Part shown: positions 6,773 through 14,216 of the stretch, piece by piece
Numbering within the stretch: position 1 is the stretch's first letter
Layout: every line of letters starts with the position of its first letter
NCBI GenBank assembly: GCA_948512295.1
Contig: CAOQRA010000009.1
Span: 1-28,893, forward strand
Direction of reading: 5' to 3'
DNA: 28,893 bases
Origin: an uncultured Eubacteriales bacterium
Lineage (GTDB): Bacteria; Bacillota; Clostridia; Christensenellales; UBA1242
Notes under the pieces: model-generated
Database searches by the model: none
Told to the model about the DNA's origin: nothing
The model's input: only the letters and a program-made list of their open reading frames with translations
Program-made: the position numbers and the translations under genes

Positions 6773-7162
6773 ATGAATCGAGTTGAATTAATTGGTCGCA
6801 CAACAAAAGAAATAGAACTTAAAGAGTCCTCTAACGGAACTAAATATATCAATTTTAGCGTAGTAACTAGACGTGAGTATACCGACAAAGATGGTAACGA
6901 AATAGCCGATTTCCATGCTTGTTCAGCCTTTGGAAAACTTGCTGAAGTTATTTCGCAACATGTTAAAAATGGTGACAAGATATATGTTGCAGGCGAACTT
7001 GTATACGATGAATACACGAACGATAAAGGCGAAAAAAGAAAAAGTGCAAAAATTACAATTTCAAAAATTGAATTCTTAGAGCCTAAAAAAGACACGGGCG
7101 TTCCAAAGAGCCAACCAAAGCAAGATTTGACACCAATAGATGATGACAATCTCCCATTTTAG
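6773..7162 (+). CDS. ssb: Single-stranded DNA-binding protein
   Basis: The 129-residue protein has a typical OB-fold SSB core: NRVELIGRTTKEIELK at the start, NFSVVTRREY, DFHACSAFGKLAEVI, and the GDKIYVAGELVYDEY segment. It has a short linker and the acidic C-terminal tip DDDNLPF used by SSBs to recruit partners. It coats single-stranded DNA in phage replication and recombination and probably works with the ERF annealase just upstream. A GGGAGGTG RBS overlaps the upstream stop. Confidence 0.95.
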   Translation: MNRVELIGRTTKEIELKESSNGTKYINFSVVTRREYTDKDGNEIADFHACSAFGKLAEVISQHVKNGDKIYVAGELVYDEYTNDKGEKRKSAKITISKIEFLEPKKDTGVPKSQPKQDLTPIDDDNLPF

Positions 7163-7171
7163 GAGGTTGTC

Positions 7172-7723
7172 ATGTTAGCAAAAATATATACAAAAAATCC
7201 TACACTTAGACAACATATTGACGGAGGACTTGAATTGACATTTCCGGTTGATGATAACTCTTCTTTTGCAGTGCGACAATTATGGTCTAAGTTAAAGAAC
7301 AATGAAAAGACTTTGCAAGTAAGTATTGATTTTGAAAAAAGACATCGCACGCTTAGTCAGAACGACTTATTGTGGGGTTTATTGACCGAATATGCACGGA
7401 TACTTAATGGTGGTCGCAAAAGTCCTGAAATCACTTCTGAAACTCTTTATTTAAAGGCGATTAATGACTATGGCAAAGATACTCTCATTTCAGTTAAAGA
7501 GGGTGCAGAAAGCGCTTTAAAACGCGTGTATAAGCGGGTGTTTGTAATTGATAAATTTCAATTAAATGGAGAGATGTGGCTTAAGTGTAGGTGTGTCATA
7601 GGAAGTTCAAATTATGCCACTAAAGAGATGTCAGATTTAATTGATGGAATACTAGACGAAATGTCAAAAAATGGTATTTCATCTGACCAGATTTTATATC
7701 TAAGGAGAGAGTATGAAAAATAA
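7172..7723 (+). CDS. NinB/Orf-like recombination-module protein (tentative)
   Basis: The 183-residue protein contains KRHRTLSQNDLLW at 56-68, the Arg-rich plus QNxLxW pattern of phage recombination-mediator proteins such as lambda NinB/Orf, followed by ITSETLYLKAINDYG. Related proteins sit in the recombination or replication cassettes of many Firmicutes phages. Its place right after ssb, with a GGAGG site, agrees. The family assignment is tentative because the overall similarity to NinB cannot be measured here. No catalytic motif is visible. The stop overlaps the next start by 11 bp. Confidence 0.5.
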   Translation: MLAKIYTKNPTLRQHIDGGLELTFPVDDNSSFAVRQLWSKLKNNEKTLQVSIDFEKRHRTLSQNDLLWGLLTEYARILNGGRKSPEITSETLYLKAINDYGKDTLISVKEGAESALKRVYKRVFVIDKFQLNGEMWLKCRCVIGSSNYATKEMSDLIDGILDEMSKNGISSDQILYLRREYEK

Positions 7724-7934
7724 AAAATACGCAATTTATATCGAGCTAAAGGGGCGATTACTTACACAGGTAGGCTATTTAAAAGGCTGTGGATTAGACT
7801 TTTCTTTGACTGATAAAAGTCTCGCCGATACATACGAAGATGTTAATGTGGCGCTAGAAAATGTTAAGAAATTTGTTAGGACTTTAAACTGGGATTTCTA
7901 TAGCGCTTTCTCAAGAAAAATAGAGGAGGTTTAG
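7713..7934 (+). CDS. Small hypothetical protein (73 aa)
   Basis: The frame starts inside the end of the previous gene (11-bp overlap) after a GGAGAGAG sequence. The product starts MKNKKYAIYIELKGRLLTQ and has mixed helix and strand character, no cysteines beyond one, and no membrane segment. I do not recognise it. The tight packing and RBS support expression with the recombination genes. Confidence 0.6.
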   Translation: MKNKKYAIYIELKGRLLTQVGYLKGCGLDFSLTDKSLADTYEDVNVALENVKKFVRTLNWDFYSAFSRKIEEV

Positions 7935-7939
7935 GAATA

Positions 7940-8272
7940 ATGGTTAAGAAAATTCTACATATGACAGAAAAAAGAAAAAATCGCTTAAATGCCATATATT
8001 TTGAGATAAAGAGAGGCTTATGCACCAAACAACACTTAATGTCGCTATTTGATATGAATGACGAACGCGCTATCCGTGATGATATCGACTATATACGCAA
8101 TTTTTACCCTGTTATTGCAGTTAGTTCTATGAAAGGATATAAAATACCAACATCCAAAGAGGATATAGAGCTAGCAAAACAGACTATTGCTGAAGCTTAT
8201 AGCAGGGCGAGAGAAACTATCGCAGGTGTAAAGAAACTGGAAGAGTGGGTCGAAGAGGTGGAGAATGGCTGA
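7940..8272 (+). CDS. Putative winged-helix DNA-binding protein
   Basis: The 110-residue protein has a pattern close to DeoR/HTH_11 winged helices in residues 10-70: RKNRLNAIYFEIKRG, then TKQHLMSLFDMNDERAIRDDIDYIR, then IAVSSMKGYKIP. The rest is a long charged helix. It could be an early transcription regulator or help load the replication proteins, since it lies 8 bp upstream of, and overlaps, the replisome organiser. GGAGG at 7925-7929 supports the ATG at 7940. The internal ATG at 7961 is possible. Confidence 0.5.
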   Translation: MVKKILHMTEKRKNRLNAIYFEIKRGLCTKQHLMSLFDMNDERAIRDDIDYIRNFYPVIAVSSMKGYKIPTSKEDIELAKQTIAEAYSRARETIAGVKKLEEWVEEVENG

Positions 8273-8927
8273 AAGAAGAATGTTTTCAAAAACAATTATA
8301 GACAGTGATGCGTTTCTCGATATGCCATTATCTACACAAGCATTATATTTTCACTTGGCAATGAGAGCAGATGATGACGGATTTGTAAATAATCCAGTTA
8401 GAATAATGCGTTTAATTAATGCTACAAAAAATGACTTAGACCTGTTAGATTTTAAAAACTTTCTTATCCCTTTTGAGAATGGGGTCTGTGTGATTAAACA
8501 CTGGCGAATTCATAACTATCTTAGAAATGACAGATATAAACCTACGGCTTATCAAGAAGAAAAGGCTCTTTTAATGGTGAAAGAAAATGGTGCATATTCA
8601 CTTGGTATACCAAATGGATACCAAATGGATACCGTTGGTATACCATTGGTAGACGCAGGTAAGGATAGTATAGTAAAGGATAATAAAGAAAGAAATATAA
8701 AAGAAAGAAAAACTACCGTTTTTCAGAAACCTACCCTTGAAGAGATTACTTCCTATTGTCAAGAAAGAAACAACTCGGTTAATCCAAACAAATTTTATGA
8801 CTTCTATGAGTCTAAAGGTTGGATGGTTGGCAAAAACAAAATGAAAGATTGGAAAGCTGCCGTGCGTACTTGGGAAGGAGATCTCAAAGTCAAGAAACAA
8901 GAGGAGGCAATCCCTTATGCAAACTAA
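8265..8927 (+). CDS. Phage replisome organiser / replication initiator
   Basis: The 220-residue protein begins ERRMFSKTIIDSDAFLDMPL, the hallmark of phage replisome-organiser N-terminal winged-helix domains. This domain runs to about residue 105 and includes ALYFHLAMRADDDGF. A variable linker (about 105-155) follows. The C-terminal block (158-205) contains PTLEEITSYCQERN and FYDFYESKGWMVGKNKMKDW, common in phage replication proteins and thought to contact the helicase. The protein should bind the phage origin and load DnaB, whose gene follows with an 11-bp overlap. The linker DNA contains four 11-bp iterons, a likely origin inside the gene, as in lambda O. Confidence 0.88.
   Translation: MAERRMFSKTIIDSDAFLDMPLSTQALYFHLAMRADDDGFVNNPVRIMRLINATKNDLDLLDFKNFLIPFENGVCVIKHWRIHNYLRNDRYKPTAYQEEKALLMVKENGAYSLGIPNGYQMDTVGIPLVDAGKDSIVKDNKERNIKERKTTVFQKPTLEEITSYCQERNNSVNPNKFYDFYESKGWMVGKNKMKDWKAAVRTWEGDLKVKKQEEAIPYAN
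8608..8651. other. Candidate phage replication origin (four 11-bp iterons)
   Basis: Four tandem 11-mers lie at 8608-8618 (ATACCAAATGG), 8619-8629 (identical), 8630-8640 (ATACCGTTGGT) and 8641-8651 (ATACCATTGGT). They sit in the linker-coding part of the replication initiator. The period of 11 is not a multiple of 3, so the conservation acts on DNA rather than protein. A C-free, purine-rich, A-rich stretch of about 50 bp follows (8658-8709), a plausible unwinding element. The layout copies lambda ori within gene O. Confidence 0.75.
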
Positions 8928-10284
8928 AAGAGTTCTTTTCAGCGGTGAAGCTGAAGCTGCTATACTTTCATGTGTAATGCTAGACAGTGACAATAGAAAC
9001 AAAGACGCCACTGAAGATATATTTACAACTTTGACATTTGATGATTTCAGTCAGCCAGAATTTCAAAAATTATTTCTTTTTATGAAAAAGCTGTTTGATA
9101 AAGGTGTAGATATTGACTTGGTTAATTTAGTCGACATGATAGAGAGGGCAGGAAAATTTAATGAGGTTGGTGGAATTGAGAATATAACCAGGTTAAGCAC
9201 ATTTTTGCCTTGCAATGTAAATTATCAAAACTATATCCAAATTCTAAAAGATTATTCTAGGTTGCGAGCCTTAAATCGCCTTACGGACTCAATTTATTAT
9301 CTCATAGAAGAAGGGAAAACGGCAGAGACCATAAAATCCGAAATTGAAAAGCAGTTGGAAGATATGCAGTCAAACGCTACAACAAAAAGCATTAGGCATA
9401 TTGAGGCGCAAGCTCAAGAAATCTTGCAGCATATCAAAGATGTAAAGAATGGCAAATATGACGATTTCGGTTTAGCAACAGGATTTGCAACATTGGACAG
9501 GCTTTTGTGGGGTTTGCAAAAATCAGAGCTTTACATTATCGCAGCGAGGGCAGGAGCAGGGAAAACGGCGTTTGGCATTAATGTACTCAATCATGTTGCA
9601 AAGAAAAACAAAGTCCTATTCTTTTCTCAAGAAATGTCAGAGCGTGAAATCTTGTATCGTATGTTTGCGCATGAAACGGATATTGCGCTTCCGGAAGTTC
9701 GCAGGGCAAAGGGACTTACGGATGCCCAGATTACATCACTTGATTTAGCTGCAGATACATTTACAAAAGGCAAGTTTTTTATAGACGACAGCACTTCAAC
9801 TGTGCCAGAGATGTTATTAAAGGCAAAACGATTAAAGCGCAAGGAAGGACTAGACTTGGTTGTAGTCGATTACTTGCAGTTCGTCAAGCCTACAAACAAA
9901 TCTGGAAATAGGACTCAAGAGGTTGGCGATATTGCTCGCGACCTGAAAAGAATGTCAAAGGTTCTGGAGGTCCCTGTGATAGCGTTATGTCAGCTTAATC
10001 GCCAGCTAGACAATGAGGATAGAGAACCAACACTTGCTGACCTTCGTGAAAGCGGTGAAATTGAAAACAATGCCGATGTGGTTATGTTCCTAACTAATGT
10101 CGGCTCGAAATTGGAAAAAGTCAGGAAAATGGAACTTACAATTGCTAAGCATAGAAACGGGGCATTGGCAAAGGTGAAGTTTCAATATAGAGGCGAAACA
10201 TTTACTTTCACTGAAGAAAAGTCTGAACAAAAGAAGAGTTCTGAACCTGCCTTAACTCCAACGCAGGAGGAGTTGCCATTTTGA
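8917..10284 (+). CDS. dnaB: Replicative DNA helicase, DnaB type
   Basis: This 455-residue hexameric helicase unwinds DNA at the phage fork. The N-terminal DnaB domain (about 5-110) precedes a linker and the RecA-like ATPase. The ATPase has Walker A ARAGAGKTAFG (K216, T217), Walker B LVVVDYLQ (D318), and the DnaB signature LRESGEIENNADVVM at 376-390. The length is normal. The C-terminus ends in QEELPF, similar to the acidic tip of SSB, which is unusual. Start ATG 8917 follows GAGGAGG and overlaps the initiator gene by 11 bp. The initiator plus own helicase recalls the P22 gp18/gp12 arrangement. Confidence 0.95.
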   Translation: MQTKRVLFSGEAEAAILSCVMLDSDNRNKDATEDIFTTLTFDDFSQPEFQKLFLFMKKLFDKGVDIDLVNLVDMIERAGKFNEVGGIENITRLSTFLPCNVNYQNYIQILKDYSRLRALNRLTDSIYYLIEEGKTAETIKSEIEKQLEDMQSNATTKSIRHIEAQAQEILQHIKDVKNGKYDDFGLATGFATLDRLLWGLQKSELYIIAARAGAGKTAFGINVLNHVAKKNKVLFFSQEMSEREILYRMFAHETDIALPEVRRAKGLTDAQITSLDLAADTFTKGKFFIDDSTSTVPEMLLKAKRLKRKEGLDLVVVDYLQFVKPTNKSGNRTQEVGDIARDLKRMSKVLEVPVIALCQLNRQLDNEDREPTLADLRESGEIENNADVVMFLTNVGSKLEKVRKMELTIAKHRNGALAKVKFQYRGETFTFTEEKSEQKKSSEPALTPTQEELPF

Positions 10285-10559
10285 AAAGTATATTACAAAA
10301 CGAAAAAAAGTGTTTTGTTTGCAAAAGTCAGATAAACATTCATGAACACCATATTTATTTTGGGGGAAACAGAACTCAAAGTGAAAAGCATGGTTTTAAA
10401 TGTTTTCTTTGCCTAGAACACCACACTGGTACTTATGGAGTACATGGCAAATACGGTCATGATTTAGATTTGGCATTAAAGCAAACTTGCCAACAAGAAT
10501 TTGAAAAGTTGCACACTCGCGAAGAATTTATGAAAATTATTGGAAGGAGTTATTTATGA
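10281..10559 (+). CDS. HNH-like zinc-finger nuclease, phage type
   Basis: The 92-residue protein has a compact HNH-like layout: C11-x2-C14, then EHHIYFGGNR (H23, H24, N30), S34-EKHG, C41-x2-C44, and EHHTGTYGVHGK (H47, H48, H55). The pattern fits small phage HNH-type proteins found in replication modules, which may cut or bind branched DNA. It starts at TTG 10281, overlapping the dnaB stop by 4 bp (TTGA), with GGAGGAG about 10 nt upstream. It could instead be a non-catalytic zinc protein. Confidence 0.65.
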   Translation: MKSILQNEKKCFVCKSQINIHEHHIYFGGNRTQSEKHGFKCFLCLEHHTGTYGVHGKYGHDLDLALKQTCQQEFEKLHTREEFMKIIGRSYL

Positions 10560-10985
10560 AAGAATCACTTTGTTGGAAATGCAATAATACTTGTGGTGGC
10601 TGCTCATGGAGTAAATCGTTTACTCCGGTTAAAGGATGGGTGGCATCCAAAAGAATTTTTAAATACGAAGATGGGCGAAATATAGAATCCTTTTGTGTAT
10701 CATCTTGCCCTAAGTTTGAAAAATTAAAAAATTCTGAATACAAGGAATGCAAAGCAAAAACTTATTCCCAATTTGAAAAATATGGAAAATATTTGTCAGC
10801 CAAAGAAAGACAGTTTTGTCTAGTATATCTTACGCAGACAGGGGTAGACGCGGCAAAAAAAGCTTGGGTTGTCAGTAAGATCTTTATATCGCAAGGCTGC
10901 TGTTATAAAGGAGCGATTTGAGCAAATGGAAAAGATTGATTTAATGTTTTTGGGAGAAAAAGATGTCGCAAATGAGTATGTTTGA
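10556..10985 (+). pseudogene. Cys-rich + HTH phage protein, frameshifted at an A7 tract
   Basis: The N-terminus (CWKCNNTCGGCSWSKSFTP and later SFCVSSCPKF) is a cysteine-rich domain common in small Firmicutes phage proteins. After codon 100 the frame enters seven A bases (10855-10861) and then reads nonsense to a stop at 10919-10921. Removing one A gives AAKKLGLSVRSLYRKAA, a clear helix-turn-helix, and the frame continues to TGA 10983-10985 (142 residues). The restored domain (LSAKERQFCLVYLTQTG through the HTH) looks like a DNA-binding or terminase-small-subunit-like helix bundle. The break is a true indel, a sequencing error or slippage. Overlaps the methyltransferase start. Confidence 0.7.
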
Positions 10986-11361
10986 TGGTGCGCATCAATT
11001 TAGACTAACAAAGCCTTTGCGCCTAATTTCATTATTTAGCGGTTATGATAGTCAAGCATTGGCGCTGAAATATCTCGGCATAAAGTTTGAACATTGGAGA
11101 ACTTGCGAGTGGGCAGTAAAAAGCATTCAAGCACTTAAAGATTTGCATTTTGAAGATGTCCACAGAGATTATTCAAAAGACTTAACCAAGACTGAGATTA
11201 TTGAGTTTTTGACACAGAAAGGAATCTCTGCAGACTATAACGAGCCTATGACTTTTGAGCAAATTAAACGACTAGGTGAAGTTCGCTTAAGGCAGATATA
11301 TAACAACATCAAAGCCACACATAACATGGTAAACATCCAACAAGTGCGGGGGGGGAGTTGA
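10963..11361 (+). CDS. C5-cytosine methyltransferase, N-terminal piece (motif I)
   Basis: The first of three pieces of a DNA cytosine-5 methyltransferase (132 residues). It holds the SAM-binding start, LISLFSGYDSQALALKYLG (motif I, with FSGYD instead of FAGIG), and CEW (motif II). The frame ends RGGS-stop right after eight G bases (11348-11355). Nine Gs would join it in frame to the next piece (…QVRGGELNIVQ). Alone it lacks the catalytic cysteine. An RBS-like GGGAG (10951-10955) lies upstream. The stop TGA overlaps the TTG start of the next frame, so restart by translational coupling is conceivable. Confidence 0.85.
   Translation: MSQMSMFDGAHQFRLTKPLRLISLFSGYDSQALALKYLGIKFEHWRTCEWAVKSIQALKDLHFEDVHRDYSKDLTKTEIIEFLTQKGISADYNEPMTFEQIKRLGEVRLRQIYNNIKATHNMVNIQQVRGGS
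11348..11355 (+). repeat. Poly-G tract 1 (G8) in the methyltransferase
   Basis: Eight G bases lie in a low-GC genome. With nine Gs the N-terminal and catalytic pieces would form one frame; with eight the frame stops 4 nt later. Such tracts are classic sites of slipped-strand phase variation, but also of sequencing error. Confidence 0.85.
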
Positions 11362-12011
11362 ACATAGTTCAAAGAGAAAAATATACTTATCTTATGACTT
11401 ATTCATTCCCTTGTCAAGACTTATCCAAAGCAGGCAAGCAAAAAGGCATGGCAAAGGGTGAAGGCACGAGAAGTGGTATGCTTTGGGAAGTTGAGAGAAT
11501 CCTTGATGAATGTAAAACACTTGACGCTTTGCCTCACATACTGCTAATGGAGAATGTCCCGGATGTAATTGGAACAAAGAATATAAAACACTTTGCTGAG
11601 TGGATAGACAAGCTCGAAACGCTAGGATACAAGAATTATTGGAAAATTCTAAATGCAAAAGATTTTGGTATTCCGCAGAACCGCGCAAGATGCTTTATGA
11701 TTTCTATCTTAGGAGATTATTTCTATGAGTTTCCTAATTCTGCGAAACTTGAGCTTCGATTAAAAGATTTACTTGAAGAAAATGTAGATGAAAAATATTA
11801 CTTAAGTGATGTCGCTATTGAAGGTGCAATTAATACGAATTTCAAATCTTCACAACTTCAAAATAAAATACCAAAAGATGGTATTGTCTCGACAATATGT
11901 GCGAGAGATTATAAAGACCCTAAGGTTGTTCAATTAGAAAAATCGGGGGGGGGATGGAGATACTCCGAAAATTATAATCTCTGGAAAGAACTTCGACATA
12001 ATCAAAAATAG
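11358..12011 (+). CDS. C5-cytosine methyltransferase, catalytic piece
   Basis: This piece has the catalytic SFPCQDLS (P18-C19-Q20, motif IV; C19 attacks cytosine C6), MENVPDV (E65, motif VI) and IPQNRARC (motif VIII). It continues into the variable target-recognition region (GIVSTICARDYKDPKVV). Nine G bases (11945-11953) then send it to a tail ending HNQK-stop. With eight Gs the frame would run on through DGDTPKIIISGKNF and APTLTTGCEKIRIL to TGA 12136-12138, 2 nt from the next piece. The given start is TTG 11358, but the natural protein is probably a fusion with the upstream piece (391 residues with both tracts corrected). Confidence 0.85.
   Translation: MNIVQREKYTYLMTYSFPCQDLSKAGKQKGMAKGEGTRSGMLWEVERILDECKTLDALPHILLMENVPDVIGTKNIKHFAEWIDKLETLGYKNYWKILNAKDFGIPQNRARCFMISILGDYFYEFPNSAKLELRLKDLLEENVDEKYYLSDVAIEGAINTNFKSSQLQNKIPKDGIVSTICARDYKDPKVVQLEKSGGGWRYSENYNLWKELRHNQK
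11945..11953 (+). repeat. Poly-G tract 2 (G9) in the methyltransferase
   Basis: Nine G bases lie within the target-recognition part of the gene. Eight would keep the reading frame open for another 60 codons or so, to 12138. As with tract 1, length change would switch the protein sequence. Confidence 0.85.
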
Positions 12012-12134
12012 TAATAATTTCATTCAGTGGTATCAAAAGGGAAGACTTGACATGGAAACAAGAGCTTGGAAAATCGATAAGATTGCTCCTACTTTAACAA
12101 CAGGCTGCGAAAAAATTAGAATTCTGGAGGAATT

Positions 12135-12611
12135 ATGACAAATGATGATGCAAAAATTATTTATTCAAATCCATTAAAACGAAAGGGTTGGCATAATAAG
12201 GCTTGTGAAGTCCTAAATACTGATGGAATATCGACTTGTATAACAACACAATCAAACAATCTGTTGCAAAAAATACAAGTTCCACAACTGAAAACAAAAA
12301 ATAAAAGACTTGTATCTATGCTTGATAAAATTGATTTATCAAAAACGCAAGCGGTAGATATGTTTAATCAAATTGTGCATGATGAAATGCACACCATAAA
12401 AACAAATATTGACTATGGAAACATGACGGCAATTACTCAAAACTATCGCATAAGGAAATTAACCCCAAAAGAGTGTTTTAGACTTATGGGAGTTAAAGAT
12501 GAGGACTTTGAGAAAGTCGCAAAGAATCAAAGCAATTCGAGCCTTTATCACTTAGCCGGGGATAGTATTGTGGTGAATGTGCTGATGGAAATATTTGGTA
12601 ATTTAATATAG
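12135..12611 (+). CDS. C5-cytosine methyltransferase, C-terminal piece (motifs IX-X)
   Basis: The third piece (158 residues) has a further PTLTT-like segment (GISTCITTQSNN), then motif IX (RKLTPKECFRLMG) and motif X (HLAGDSIVVNVLMEIF), the normal C-terminus of a C5 methyltransferase. It starts at its own ATG with GGAGG (12126-12130) 4 nt upstream, and overlaps the TGA of the restored upstream frame (ATGA). It is therefore probably a separate coupled polypeptide, so that the enzyme is split in two even when both poly-G tracts are in frame. Motif X must dock on the motif I piece to form the active enzyme. Confidence 0.8.
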   Translation: MTNDDAKIIYSNPLKRKGWHNKACEVLNTDGISTCITTQSNNLLQKIQVPQLKTKNKRLVSMLDKIDLSKTQAVDMFNQIVHDEMHTIKTNIDYGNMTAITQNYRIRKLTPKECFRLMGVKDEDFEKVAKNQSNSSLYHLAGDSIVVNVLMEIFGNLI

Positions 12612-12619
12612 GAGGGGAA

Positions 12620-13336
12620 ATGCAACTTGGAAGATTTGAAGTAAATCAAATTTATAATGAAGATTGTTATAAAGCAATTAAAGAATTGCCAGATAAAAGT
12701 ATTGATTTAGTCATAATAGATCCTCCTTATCTGATGGATACAAGAGGTGGAGGCTTTCATAAAAAGAGAGATTACTACGACATTATCGAAAATGAGGGAC
12801 TATCTTCAGGAATAAACATAGGTATTCTCATCGAACTAGAGCGTGTGATGAAAGCGACAAACATTTATATATTCTGTAATAAAAATCTATTAAGTATTTT
12901 ATTTAATTTTTATAAGAACAAAAATATAGATTTACTAGTTTGGAACAAGACAAACCCAATACCTACAATCAATAACAAATACTTAAGTGATATTGAATAT
13001 GTTTTATTTGCTAGGGATGAGGGAGTTAAATTGCATGGTGACTATTCTACTCTCAGTAAAATTTATATTTCTGATGTAAATAAAAAAGATAAAGAGAAAT
13101 ATGAACATCCAACAATCAAACCATGTAATCTCATCGAGCGATATATCTATAACTCTTCAAAAAAGGGAGATGTTGTTTTAGATTGCTTCTTAGGAAGTGG
13201 AACTACCGCTGTTGCTTGTAAACATATAGGGCGAAATTACATAGGCTTTGAAATAAATAAAAAGTGGTTTGATATTGCCACTAACAGATTAAACAATATC
13301 AACGCACATGGACAAACTTCCATGTTTACAATTTAG
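12620..13336 (+). CDS. Beta-class DNA methyltransferase (N6-adenine or N4-cytosine)
   Basis: The 238-residue protein has the catalytic DPPY at 34-37, then HPTIKP at 163-168, and the SAM-binding FLGSGTT at 190-196. The order catalytic motif first, SAM motif last is that of beta-class amino-methyltransferases. DPPY suits N6-adenine, though N4-cytosine cannot be excluded. The target site is unknown. It follows the cytosine methyltransferase by 8 bp, with GGAGGGG before its ATG, and no restriction enzyme is next to it, so it is an orphan enzyme. Likely purpose: protection of phage DNA from host restriction, or epigenetic control. Confidence 0.92.
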   Translation: MQLGRFEVNQIYNEDCYKAIKELPDKSIDLVIIDPPYLMDTRGGGFHKKRDYYDIIENEGLSSGINIGILIELERVMKATNIYIFCNKNLLSILFNFYKNKNIDLLVWNKTNPIPTINNKYLSDIEYVLFARDEGVKLHGDYSTLSKIYISDVNKKDKEKYEHPTIKPCNLIERYIYNSSKKGDVVLDCFLGSGTTAVACKHIGRNYIGFEINKKWFDIATNRLNNINAHGQTSMFTI

Positions 13337-13344
13337 GAGAAAAT

Positions 13345-13746
13345 ATGAGAGAAATTGTATTTAGAGGAAAAAGACTAGACAATGGCAAGTGGGAATATGG
13401 AGGTGTTTCAAAATCACTAGATAAAGAATGTAAATATCAATACAATATTCATCCAGTAATCAAAGATTACGGAGAATGTCCGAGGATTGAGCCAAACACA
13501 CTTGGACAATTCACAGGCTTATGCGATAAGAATGGCAAGAAGATTTTTGAGGGGGATATTGTTATTTGTGATTTTGACTATAAAATAGAGCCAATGGAAG
13601 TAATCTTTTATAAAGGCGGATTTAAGTTGAAATCCGATAAATGTAAAGAACCATATGACTATTCAATACACGATGATGATGCAAATCCTGATTTGTTGGT
13701 TGTAGGCAATATTCATGATAATCCTGAACTCTTGGAGGGCGTATGA
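13345..13746 (+). CDS. YopX-family protein
   Basis: The 133-residue protein has the family pattern throughout: EIVFRGKRLDNGKWEYGG at the start, TLGQFTGLCDKNGKKIFEGDIV in the middle, and VVGNIHDNPELL at the end. YopX proteins are common in Firmicutes phages such as SPbeta. Their function is unknown; the core is a small beta-rich fold. The gene lies among small early/middle genes, 8 bp after the methyltransferase, with an AGGAG site. The stop overlaps the next gene (GTATGA). Confidence 0.93.
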   Translation: MREIVFRGKRLDNGKWEYGGVSKSLDKECKYQYNIHPVIKDYGECPRIEPNTLGQFTGLCDKNGKKIFEGDIVICDFDYKIEPMEVIFYKGGFKLKSDKCKEPYDYSIHDDDANPDLLVVGNIHDNPELLEGV

Positions 13747-14216
13747 GTAAAGACTATAAAATCTTAAGAAAGACTGGTAGGCTTGCAAATGGCAACGAAG
13801 GTGGAGCAGGAACAATTTATCACGCAGTAAAAAGTGATGGAATCTCACTTTGTGGAACGACTCACGGAAGACTAGGAAATTGGAGCTTTGAAGAAGGAGA
13901 ACAAGTGACTTGTTCTAGGTGCTTAAAGAAAATGGAGAAATCGGAAGAAAGAGTATCCTTTTACACTGAATACCTTCGAGAACACAAACTTAGAGCAAAA
14001 CTTGAGAATGTTATTGTTCCTAATTTAGAGGAAGAAAACCTATCCCTCAAATCACGCTGGGAGAAACTGAAAGAATTTATCAAAAAAGAGATTGCGTTTG
14101 ATAAAGATGAAGTTAAAGATTTTCCACTAGCACCAAACAGACACTATATAACAGCAGAGAGTATGATTTTAGACAAAATGCAAGAACTCGAAAAGGAGAG
14201 CAAAGATGAAGTATAG
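13743..14216 (+). CDS. Hypothetical phage protein with CXXC and coiled coil
   Basis: The 157-residue protein has an N-terminal half with ISLCGTTHGRLGNW and VTCSRCLKKM (C-x2-C; with the earlier cysteine and histidine, a possible zinc site). The C-terminal half is a charged coiled coil (about 70-120, LEEENLSLKSRWEKLKEFIKK). No catalytic motif is visible and I do not know its function. It overlaps YopX by 4 bp and the next gene by 11 bp, so it belongs to one tightly packed operon. Confidence 0.75.
   Translation: MSKDYKILRKTGRLANGNEGGAGTIYHAVKSDGISLCGTTHGRLGNWSFEEGEQVTCSRCLKKMEKSEERVSFYTEYLREHKLRAKLENVIVPNLEEENLSLKSRWEKLKEFIKKEIAFDKDEVKDFPLAPNRHYITAESMILDKMQELEKESKDEV

Noticed and set aside
8598..9011. 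Minus-strand frame of 137 codons in the initiator region
   Set aside because: It is antisense to two well-supported genes with overlapping RBS and has no RBS of its own.
10855..10862. Programmed -1 frameshift at the A-rich slippery sequence
   Set aside because: A -1 shift leads to a frame that stops at once (10876-10878). The sensible continuation needs +1, so an indel or slippage is more likely.
11348..12138. Intron or intein as the reason for the split methyltransferase
   Set aside because: There is no insert between the pieces: motifs run on directly, and each break within the main enzyme is one base at a G tract.
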